Shown: piece by piece, positions 1 through 5,360 of the stretch
How positions within the stretch are numbered: the stretch's first letter is position 1
How the letters are laid out: the number at the start of each line of letters is the position of its first letter
From: Treponema sp.
GTDB lineage: Bacteria; Spirochaetota; Spirochaetia; Treponematales; Breznakiellaceae
Assembly: GCA_031290325.1 (NCBI GenBank)
Contig: JAITNU010000008.1
Coordinates: forward strand, 1-5,360
Direction of reading: 5' to 3'
Length of the DNA stretch: 5,360 nucleotides
Translations under genes and position numbers: made by a program
Notes under the pieces: generated by a model
Told to the model about the DNA's origin: nothing
Databases searched by the model: none
What the model saw: the letters and a program-made list of their open reading frames with translations, nothing else

Positions 1-2
1 TT

Positions 3-512
3 AGTAAGGAAGGTTACACGCTGGAATATCTTAGTTATCTGTGAGGTCAGCCGAGCCTCTCCTTTAAGGGGAATGATTTCAGTTCTGATGTAACGGTTAG
101 CTCCTGCGTTACCAAAGCAAAGATTGAAGATTTTGACGCGCTCATTCTGATCGGCGGCTATGCCATGGACCGGCTCCGGTATCAGGCTGAAGTTACTGAC
201 GCCGCGCCCAATCAGGCGCCGGCGCTGGTTTTCCTGCGTCAGGCGGTAAAGCGTATGGAAGAGAAGAAGCTCGTCATCGGAACGATTTGCCACAGTCTCT
301 GGCTTTTCTGCGCCGACCCTGCCCTTATTAAGGGGAGAAAGCTTACCTGCGCTCATAACATTATCTGCGACGTGGTTAACGCCGGCGGACAGGTACAGTA
401 CGAAGGCAAGGAGACCAGGGACATTGTGGTCGATAGGGGGCTTGTTACGGCCCGGCATCCGGGCGTAACGGAAATTTTTATCGAAACACTTAAAGAAGAG
501 ATGCGCGGCTGA
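3..512 (+). pseudogene. DJ-1/PfpI-family protein, 5' end outside window, interrupted by in-frame TGA
   Basis: The frame is open from the left edge except for a TGA at 42-44, and ends at the TGA at 510-512. Residues before the stop (KEGYTLEYLSYL) and after it (GQPSLSFKGNDF, then DFDALILIGGYAMDRLR) read as one continuous DJ-1/PfpI alpha/beta fold. The nucleophile-elbow motif GTICHS carries the family's reactive cysteine (codon 288-290). It is followed by the family-typical LIKGRKLTC, DVVNAGG and a C-terminal helix. DJ-1/PfpI proteins include deglycases, chaperones and amidotransferase-like enzymes, so the exact role cannot be given. The first start codon after the TGA is ATG 165, which would yield 115 residues lacking the N-terminal strands. 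That region normally carries the catalytic glutamate, so such a product is unlikely to be active. No ribosome binding site was seen before ATG 165. A base error in the assembly would restore the gene. Its coupling to the downstream operon is uncertain. Confidence 0.72.
42..44 (+). other. In-frame TGA interrupting the DJ-1/PfpI reading frame
   Basis: The TGA lies between two segments that both match the DJ-1/PfpI fold in the same frame, with no sign of a base insertion or deletion. One transition would turn it into CGA (Arg) or TGG (Trp). A short hairpin (TCTCC 58-62, loop TTTAA, GGGGA 68-72) sits 13 bases downstream, but its loop lacks the G-U expected of a bacterial selenocysteine insertion element. 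A nonsense mutation or sequencing error is the simpler reading. Confidence 0.7.
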
Positions 513-519
513 CGATAGA

Positions 520-525
520 TATAAA
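520..525 (+). promoter_or_regulatory. Possible -10 element upstream of the epimerase-like gene
   Basis: TATAAA lies in the only non-coding gap upstream of the operon (513-551), 26 bases before the ATG at 552. It is a good match to a sigma-70 -10 hexamer, but I find no convincing -35 at the usual spacing, which would fall at about 497-503 inside the preceding gene. It is offered only as the most plausible place for an operon promoter; the region may simply be AT-rich. Confidence 0.25.
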
Positions 526-551
526 TAGTTTGAATTCAGTCTGGGGGTTGT

Positions 552-2369
552 ATGACTTTTGAATTTAGTGATTCTCTCGCGGGTTATGTAAAATCTTTTG
601 ACAAGGATGCGAAAAAATTCATTCTTGCCACGACGGATGGCCGTGAATATACCGTCAAGCTGACGGATACGGTATACGCCAAAATGCTCAGAAACCTTGG
701 CGAGCCCTGGTATGATGTAACTGCCCAGATTGGGGATATGCTTAAAAAAGGCCGTTTTGTTTTTGCCTATGGGGTGTACTATCCTGACGCTCCTGAAACC
801 CTGGAGGCAAAGTATCTGGATTTTCCGGGGAAGGATATCAATAGGTTCCGGTTTGAAGAATCAGACTGGTGGACCAAGCAAGCGCGGAGCATCGCTAACT
901 TCTTTATAAACGCTCAATTTGAAACGAGCGACGGCAAGCCGGTAATTGATTATCGCAGCTACCGTACCGAGGTGAGCATGGGCGGGGTGAGAAAATCTTC
1001 CTTCCGCCAGGAAACGGACACCATTTCCCGTCTGGTGTACGGCTTTGCCAGCACCTATCTCCTTACCGGCGAGGATGTTTTCCTTGAAGCCGCAGAGGCG
1101 GGAACCAAGTATCTGCGTGATCACATGCGCTTTTATGATACCGATGAAGACGTTGTGTATTGGTATCACGGCATTGACGTGAATAACGGCAGGGAGACCA
1201 AGATATTCGCTTCCGAATTCCATGATGATTATGAAGCGGTGCCTATGTATGAACAGATCTATGCCCTGGCCGGTCCTACCCAGACCTATCGCATCTCCGG
1301 TGATCCGGCCATCATGAAAGACATAGACCTGACTATAAAGCTCTTTGACCGGTTTTTTCTGGACAAGGAAAAGGGCGGTTACTATTCCCATGTTGATCCC
1401 ATCACCCTGAACGCCCATGCGGAAAGCCTGGGTAAGAACAAGGCAAAGAAGAACTGGAACTCTGTGGGGGATCACGCGCCGGCGTATCTCATCAACCTAT
1501 GGCTTGCGTCGGGTAAGGAAGAGCACAAAAAGTTTTTACAGTACACCGCTGATTGTATTGTGCGGCATTTCCCTGATTATGAGAACAGTCCTTTTGTCAA
1601 CGAGCGTTTCTTTGATGACTGGAGCCATGATCTGAGCTGGGACTGGCAGCAGAATCGGGGTGTAGTGGGGCATAACCTCAAGATCGCCTGGAACCTGATG
1701 CGTATTTACAGCATTGTACCTGACCAGTCGTATAAAGAGCTGGCTGAAAAGATCGCTGCTCTTATGCCCAAGAGCGGTCTGGATGTGCAGCGGGGCGGTT
1801 GGTACGATGTGGTTGAACGGGCCCTGGGTCAGGGTGAGACCATGCATCGTTTTGTCTGGCACGACCGGAAGGCGTGGTGGCAACAGGAGCAGGGGATACT
1901 GGCGTATCAGATCCTCTACGGGATTTTAAAGAAGGACGAATATCTCAAGTACGCGCGAGAGTCCGCTGCTTTCTATAATACCTATTTCCTGGATCATGAT
2001 GACGGCGCCGTGTATTTCAATGTACTGGCAAACGGCCTTCCTTATTCCATGGGTACTGAGCGGCTCAAGGGCAGTCACTCCATGAGCGGCTATCATTCGA
2101 TAGAGCTTGCGTACCTTGCCCAGGTTTATACCAACCTTTTAAACACGAAAAAGAGTCTGGACTTGTACTTCAAGCCCTATCCCGATGGCTTTGCCGACGG
2201 AATCCTGCGGGTTTCCCCTGATATACTGCCCCAGGGTAGTATTGCTATTGCTTCGGTAACTATAGATGGCGAGGATTGGAAGGATTTTGACGCCACGGCT
2301 CTGGCCGTTACGTTGCCCAAGACGAAACACCGGCCCAGAATAAAAGTTACCGTTGTGCCGGTTAAGTAG
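552..2369 (+). CDS. AGE-superfamily (N-acylglucosamine/cellobiose 2-epimerase-like) protein, multidomain
   Basis: This 605-residue cytoplasmic protein has no signal peptide or membrane segment. Residues about 105-530 look like the (alpha/alpha)6 barrel of the AGE/cellobiose 2-epimerase superfamily, which interconverts C2 epimers of sugars such as GlcNAc/ManNAc, cellobiose or mannose/glucose. Visible landmarks are R160 in a helix followed by LTGEDVFLEAA, DKEKGGYYSHVD (271-282), H308 in GDHAPAY, H374 in VGHNLKIAWNL, W442-W443 and E446 in WWQQEQ, and H515 in SGYHSIELAYL. By position these match the catalytic histidines and substrate-stacking tryptophans of cellobiose 2-epimerases. Typical epimerases have about 390-420 residues. 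Here there is an additional N-terminal beta-rich region (1-95, possibly OB-like) and a C-terminal one (about 540-605, containing VTIDGEDWKDFDATALAVTLP). The substrate cannot be read from sequence; isomerase or glycosidase-like activity on the same scaffold is possible. The start ATG follows GGGGG at 543-547. The next gene begins 7 bases after its stop, which supports an operon. Confidence 0.78.
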   Translation: MTFEFSDSLAGYVKSFDKDAKKFILATTDGREYTVKLTDTVYAKMLRNLGEPWYDVTAQIGDMLKKGRFVFAYGVYYPDAPETLEAKYLDFPGKDINRFRFEESDWWTKQARSIANFFINAQFETSDGKPVIDYRSYRTEVSMGGVRKSSFRQETDTISRLVYGFASTYLLTGEDVFLEAAEAGTKYLRDHMRFYDTDEDVVYWYHGIDVNNGRETKIFASEFHDDYEAVPMYEQIYALAGPTQTYRISGDPAIMKDIDLTIKLFDRFFLDKEKGGYYSHVDPITLNAHAESLGKNKAKKNWNSVGDHAPAYLINLWLASGKEEHKKFLQYTADCIVRHFPDYENSPFVNERFFDDWSHDLSWDWQQNRGVVGHNLKIAWNLMRIYSIVPDQSYKELAEKIAALMPKSGLDVQRGGWYDVVERALGQGETMHRFVWHDRKAWWQQEQGILAYQILYGILKKDEYLKYARESAAFYNTYFLDHDDGAVYFNVLANGLPYSMGTERLKGSHSMSGYHSIELAYLAQVYTNLLNTKKSLDLYFKPYPDGFADGILRVSPDILPQGSIAIASVTIDGEDWKDFDATALAVTLPKTKHRPRIKVTVVPVK

Positions 2370-2372
2370 GGG
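2368..2372 (+). promoter_or_regulatory. Ribosome binding site for the first STAS gene, overlapping the upstream stop
   Basis: AGGGG overlaps the TAG stop of the epimerase-like gene and lies 4 bases before ATG 2377. This favours ATG 2377 over the in-frame TTG at 2353. The upstream codons would add a non-homologous MCRLSRGV extension before the first STAS strand. Stop and ribosome binding site sharing bases implies that the two genes are translated in sequence. Confidence 0.65.
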
Positions 2373-2376
2373 CGTC

Positions 2377-2730
2377 ATGGAAATAACAGTAAAGCAGGAA
2401 AAAGACGTTATTATTTATGAGCTGAATGGACGGCTTGATATGTCTGGTTCGCAACAGGCAAGTGATACGATTATTGATGCTATTGGTCCGAACCAGAAGA
2501 TTATTCTTGACATGACTATGTGCGACTATGTAGCAAGCTCAGGACTGCGGATACTCTTGCTTGCCGCCAAGCGAGGATCCATGGAAAAGAGCAAAATCGT
2601 ATTAGCGGGAATGCAGCCCATGGTGGCGGATGTTATCGCCATGACTGGCTTTGAAAGCCTGCTTGAATCCTATTCTTCAAGGGAAGATGCCCTTAAAGCG
2701 CTCGATAGAAACGGAGGGGCTAATTGCTGA
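2377..2730 (+). CDS. STAS-domain anti-sigma-factor antagonist (SpoIIAA/RsbV-like)
   Basis: This 117-residue protein is a single STAS domain, the usual length for SpoIIAA/RsbV. These small cytoplasmic proteins bind an RsbW/SpoIIAB-type kinase when unphosphorylated and so release its target, usually a sigma factor. The order of elements is family-typical: strand VIIYELNGRLDM (11-22), helix, strand KIILDMTMC (41-49), the phospho-site loop YVASSGLR (51-58), helix, strand KIVLAG, and a final helix after the TGF turn. Ser54 aligns with phosphorylated Ser58 of B. subtilis SpoIIAA. The residue before it is Ala53 where SpoIIAA has Asp57, a variation also found in other STAS proteins. ATG 2377 is chosen for its ribosome binding site and the domain boundary. 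The gene sits 7 bases after the epimerase-like gene and overlaps the start of glgX by 7 bases. The likely partner is the kinase encoded at the right edge, but this is inferred from position. Confidence 0.92.
   Translation: MEITVKQEKDVIIYELNGRLDMSGSQQASDTIIDAIGPNQKIILDMTMCDYVASSGLRILLLAAKRGSMEKSKIVLAGMQPMVADVIAMTGFESLLESYSSREDALKALDRNGGANC
2713..2719 (+). promoter_or_regulatory. Strong ribosome binding site that fixes the TTG start of glgX
   Basis: GGAGGGG is the best Shine-Dalgarno match in the window. It lies inside the last codons of the first STAS gene, 4 bases before TTG 2724. The first in-frame ATG (codon 22) has no such site and lies in the GKPMPFGAT segment that begins the conserved domain. 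The TTG start overlaps the STAS stop (TGA 2728-2730), an arrangement that permits translational coupling. Confidence 0.75.
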
Positions 2731-4790
2731 GAGTAGATTCGTATCCAACCCATGAATATGAGGGAGTGAAGCTCCGTGTGGGAAAACCCATGCCCTTTGG
2801 CGCGACTATCGTTTCTGGCGGCGTTAACTTTAGTGTGTTTTCCAAGGGCGCGGTTTCCTGTTCCCTCTTATTGTATCACCGGCATGAAGAGAAGCCTTTT
2901 GTCGAGATACCTTTTCGGGAGGAATTCCGCATAGGGAATGTATTTTCTATGATCGTGTACGATCTTGATTATGAGGATATTGAATACGCTTATCGTTTTG
3001 ACGGGCCCAATGATTTCAGGCAGGGTTACTGGTTTGATAAAACAAAAGCGCTCGTCGATCCCTATGCGCGGGCATTGACCGGTCGTGATGTGTGGGGCGC
3101 GGCCCTTGACAAGGATATGCGTCTGCCGCCTTTCCGTTCCCGAATTCTGCTGGACGATTTTGACTGGCAGGGGGATAAACCGCTTGAAACATTGGTGAAT
3201 GATCTTATTGTTTATGAAATGCATGTGCGCGGTTTTACCGCTGATCCTTCGTCGGGCGTGAAGTTCCCCGGTACGTTTGCCGCCATAACAGAAAAAATAC
3301 CCTATATCAAAGAGCTTGGCGTAAACTGCGTGGAGCTTTTGCCCATCTATGAATACGACGAATTTGAAAACTGGCGTTATACTTCCGATGGGAAAACCAG
3401 GCTCCTTAATTACTGGGGTTATTCTACCGTTGGTTTCTTTGCCCCTAAATCGGGACTTGCCGCCACCGGAAAATTCGGTATGCAGGCGGATGAGTTAAAA
3501 ACGCTGGTTCGTACCCTCCACAAGAACGGCATTGAGGTTATCCTGGATGTGGTATTTAATCATACCGCCGAGGGAAACGAGAACGGCCCTTATATTTCGT
3601 TCCGTGGCATTGATAATAATATTTACTATATGCTTACCCCGGAAGGTTACTATTACAATTTCTCCGGCTGCGGTAATACCCTAAACTGTAATAATCCTAT
3701 TGTACGGAATATGATTCTTGACTGCCTTCGCTACTGGGCTTCGGATTATCATATCGACGGCTTCCGCTTTGATCTCGCAACCATACTTGGGCGCAATCAG
3801 GACGGTTCTCCCATGACGAATCCCCCGTTGCTTGAAAACCTTGCCTTTGATCCCGTGCTGGGTAAATGCAAGCTCATCGCCGAAGCCTGGGATGCCGGTG
3901 GTCTCTATCAGGTTGGTTCCTTCCCTTCCTGGGGGCGGTGGATGGAATGGAATGGCAAATATCGGGACGATGTGCGTAAATTCCTTAAAGGAGAGCCGGG
4001 GGTAAGCTGGCTGGTCGCGCAGGATATGTGCGGCTCTCCCCATGTGTACAATCCCCGGTACCGGGGAAACTGCGCGTCGGTGAATTTTATCACCTGCCAT
4101 GATGGTTTTACCCTGATGGATATTTTTTCCTATAACGGTAAAAATAATTACGCCAATGGGGAAAATAACAATGACGGTTCCAACGATAATATAAGCTGGG
4201 ACTGCTGGGTTCCGGGCTTTGATGAAGGCCAGGTGCAGGCTCTCAGGCAGAAGATGGTCAAAAACGCGCTGACGATTCTGATGTTAAGTCACGGCGTTCC
4301 TATGCTGTTGTCGGGAGATGAGTTCGGCAATTCTCAGGGGGGCAATAATAACGCTTATTGTCAGGATAATCCCACGGGCTGGCTTGACTGGAATGACAAA
4401 GACAAGAACCAGGAGATTTTCCGCTTTGCCAGGCGCGTTATCAGTCTGCGGAAAGCGCATGAATGTCTGCGTAGTCCGAAAATCCCCCGCTGGCGGAACA
4501 GTAACGATTATCCGGTTATTTCGTATCACGGTGTTCAGCCCTGGAATGTTGATTATTCGGGTCGGATCTTCGCGGTGATGTTTGCCGGGGATGATGATTT
4601 TGTCTACGTTGCTTTGAATATGCACTGGGAAGGGCAGACTTTTTATCCGCCGGCCCTGCCTGAGCAGTTTGAATGGACTTTATATGAATATACCGAAATG
4701 AATTTGGCAAAATCGGAACGGATAGACGGGGATTTCTATACCGCTCCCCGTTCAGCGGTGATTTTGGTATCCCGTAAAAAAGAAAAATAA
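2724..4790 (+). CDS. glgX: Glycogen debranching enzyme, GlgX/isoamylase type (GH13)
   Basis: This 688-residue protein hydrolyses alpha-1,6 branch linkages of glycogen or phosphorylase-limit dextrins in the cytoplasm, feeding maltooligosaccharides to phosphorylase and related enzymes. An N-terminal CBM48-like beta-sandwich (about 17-130, GATIVSGGVNFSVFS) precedes the GH13 barrel and a C-terminal beta domain (about 595-688). All four GH13 signature regions are present: DVVFNH (275-280), GFRFDLA with nucleophile Asp350, LIAEAWD with acid/base Glu387, and FITCHDGFTL with transition-state Asp460. Their spacing is very close to that of E. coli GlgX (657 residues). GDEFG (531-535) and the Asn-rich loops after CHDGFTL and GDEFG are also family-typical. 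The segments FSGCGNTLNCNNP and EAWDAGGLYQVG resemble plant and chlamydial isoamylases more than the EPWDIGPGGYQVG of E. coli GlgX. The start is TTG, with a strong ribosome binding site, overlapping the upstream STAS gene; another STAS gene follows after 11 bases. All catalytic residues are intact. Confidence 0.95.
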   Translation: MLRVDSYPTHEYEGVKLRVGKPMPFGATIVSGGVNFSVFSKGAVSCSLLLYHRHEEKPFVEIPFREEFRIGNVFSMIVYDLDYEDIEYAYRFDGPNDFRQGYWFDKTKALVDPYARALTGRDVWGAALDKDMRLPPFRSRILLDDFDWQGDKPLETLVNDLIVYEMHVRGFTADPSSGVKFPGTFAAITEKIPYIKELGVNCVELLPIYEYDEFENWRYTSDGKTRLLNYWGYSTVGFFAPKSGLAATGKFGMQADELKTLVRTLHKNGIEVILDVVFNHTAEGNENGPYISFRGIDNNIYYMLTPEGYYYNFSGCGNTLNCNNPIVRNMILDCLRYWASDYHIDGFRFDLATILGRNQDGSPMTNPPLLENLAFDPVLGKCKLIAEAWDAGGLYQVGSFPSWGRWMEWNGKYRDDVRKFLKGEPGVSWLVAQDMCGSPHVYNPRYRGNCASVNFITCHDGFTLMDIFSYNGKNNYANGENNNDGSNDNISWDCWVPGFDEGQVQALRQKMVKNALTILMLSHGVPMLLSGDEFGNSQGGNNNAYCQDNPTGWLDWNDKDKNQEIFRFARRVISLRKAHECLRSPKIPRWRNSNDYPVISYHGVQPWNVDYSGRIFAVMFAGDDDFVYVALNMHWEGQTFYPPALPEQFEWTLYEYTEMNLAKSERIDGDFYTAPRSAVILVSRKKEK

Positions 4791-4801
4791 GAGAGGTAAC
4801 T

Positions 4802-5107
4802 ATGGAATATGTAACTAAGGTTGGAGAAAACGCGGAAGTACTCTTAGCCGGAAAACTTGCCTTTGACAAGGCGAATGTGTTAATGGATGAATTACGCTCA
4901 CTGGAAAACAAGGGCGTAAAATCCATTGACTTCTTCTGCAAAGATCTGGAGTATATTTCCAGCGCCGGAATCAGGGCCATCATCTTTGCCAAGCAGAAGA
5001 TTGACCGGAATGTGGAAATGATACTCAGGCTGCATAATGTTAAACCCGAAGTATTCGAGGTTTTTTCCATGAGCGGCATTGAGCAGTATCTTGAATTCAT
5101 TGATTAG
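4802..5107 (+). CDS. Second STAS-domain anti-sigma-factor antagonist
   Basis: This 101-residue single STAS domain has strand AEVLLAGKLAFDKA (11-24), a helix, strand VKSIDFFCKDL (39-49), the phospho-site loop YISSAGIR (51-58), helix, strand VEMILRLHNV and a final helix after the MSGI turn. Ser54 aligns with phosphorylated Ser58 of SpoIIAA. The protein differs strongly from the STAS protein encoded before glgX: the two share the fold but few residues outside the loop, so this is not a recent duplication. It is slightly shorter, ending directly after the last helix. The ATG is preceded by GAGAGG at 4791-4796 with a 5-base spacer. The gene follows glgX by 11 bases and is followed by an RsbW-like gene after another 11 bases. 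That is the usual RsbV-RsbW gene order, making it the more likely cognate antagonist of that kinase. Which target the pair controls is not visible here. Confidence 0.92.
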   Translation: MEYVTKVGENAEVLLAGKLAFDKANVLMDELRSLENKGVKSIDFFCKDLEYISSAGIRAIIFAKQKIDRNVEMILRLHNVKPEVFEVFSMSGIEQYLEFID

Positions 5108-5118
5108 GCGATTCTGCT

Positions 5119-5360
5119 TTGATTCATTTGGAAAAAGAATTTCCGGCTGATAAAGAACATATCTCTGAAATGATTTCTTTTGTTGAAGAAAATCTGTCCG
5201 GCGCTGATAATAAGAATGTATACCGGATGGTATTAATCACCGAGGAAATCGTAGTTAATATCGTTAGCTATTCATATAAAGAGCCGGGCGGTATCGTAAA
5301 GATTTACTTTGATAATGATACGGAAGCGTTTCAGTGGTGTATTGTTTTTGAGGATCAGGG
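5119..5360 (+). CDS. RsbW/SpoIIAB-like ATP-binding anti-sigma factor kinase, 3' end outside window
   Basis: The frame opens after a stop at 5101-5103 and runs off the right edge, giving 80 complete codons. The protein resembles the HATPase_c_2 (GHKL) family of serine kinase anti-sigma factors. It has an N-terminal strand (IHLEKEFPA), a helix (EHISEMISFVEENL), then the N-box helix VYRMVLITEEIVVNIVSYSY with Glu43 and Asn47 in the positions that coordinate Mg-ATP in SpoIIAB. Next come the strands GIVKIYFD and WCIVFED and the start of the G1 box, EDQ(G) at 78-81. Such proteins bind a sigma factor or other target and phosphorylate the STAS antagonist. TTG 5119 is preferred because it keeps the first strand, but the ribosome binding site is weak (AGG at 5106-5108); TTG 5128 is the alternative. 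ATG 5170 would remove conserved sequence. The gene lies 11 bases downstream of the second STAS gene, consistent with a kinase-antagonist pair. The remaining nucleotide-binding boxes lie beyond the window. Confidence 0.85.
   Translation, partial: MIHLEKEFPADKEHISEMISFVEENLSGADNKNVYRMVLITEEIVVNIVSYSYKEPGGIVKIYFDNDTEAFQWCIVFEDQ

Noticed and set aside
42..72. Selenocysteine codon with SECIS hairpin in the DJ-1/PfpI gene
   Set aside because: The hairpin (58-72) has a TTTAA loop without the expected G-U, the position is not a known redox site of the family, and the reactive cysteine is present downstream. It is kept only as a remote alternative to a nonsense mutation or error.
861..1475. Minus-strand open frame of 204 codons opposite the epimerase-like gene
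   Set aside because: It lies wholly inside a well-supported plus-strand gene, has no recognisable domain or ribosome binding site, and its composition reads as the complement of coding sequence.
2353..2376. TTG 2353 as the start of the first STAS protein
   Set aside because: It would add eight residues unrelated to STAS domains and overlap the preceding gene, while ATG 2377 has a properly spaced AGGGG.
4791..4801. Terminator or promoter between glgX and the second STAS gene
   Set aside because: The gap is 11 bases, filled by the ribosome binding site and spacer, with no hairpin or T-run.
4516..5100. Minus-strand open frame of 194 codons across the glgX end and second STAS gene
   Set aside because: It spans two convincing plus-strand genes and their junction, and its Ser- and Pro-rich translation shows no known fold. 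It is a shadow frame.

Overview
The window is a compact, all-plus-strand stretch of bacterial chromosome with almost no intergenic DNA. It holds five genes that look like one operon, preceded by the tail of a damaged gene. A spirochaete, and specifically a Treponema-like organism of moderate GC, is my best guess. The reasons are the TTG starts, the STAS proteins of the YISSAGIR type and the isoamylase-type debranching enzyme. This is an impression from protein character and was not tested by a search.

Layout. Positions 3-512 encode most of a DJ-1/PfpI (class I glutamine amidotransferase-like) protein. Its reading frame is clearly homologous on both sides of an in-frame TGA at 42-44, so it is probably a pseudogene, a sequencing error or, less likely, a recoded gene. 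After a 39-base gap comes a 605-residue protein (552-2369). Its centre is an (alpha/alpha)6-barrel of the N-acylglucosamine/cellobiose 2-epimerase (AGE) superfamily, flanked by extra N- and C-terminal beta-rich regions. Next are a STAS-domain anti-sigma-factor antagonist (2377-2730), a GlgX/isoamylase-type glycogen debranching enzyme (2724-4790, TTG start overlapping the preceding stop), a second STAS-domain antagonist (4802-5107), and the first 80 residues of an RsbW/SpoIIAB-like ATP-binding anti-sigma kinase (from about 5119, running off the right edge).

How the genes may work together. The debranching enzyme hydrolyses alpha-1,6 branches of glycogen or limit dextrins. The epimerase-like protein would act on a sugar or oligosaccharide. 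The two STAS proteins and the kinase are the classical parts of a partner-switching circuit, in which the kinase phosphorylates a STAS serine and thereby releases or captures a target. The notable point is that these regulatory genes are interleaved with, and translationally coupled to, a glycogen-degrading enzyme. This suggests, without proving, that reserve-carbohydrate use and partner switching are co-expressed or functionally linked. I see no RNA genes, CRISPR, insertion sequence or clear terminator. No stretch longer than 40 bases within the window lacks a gene.
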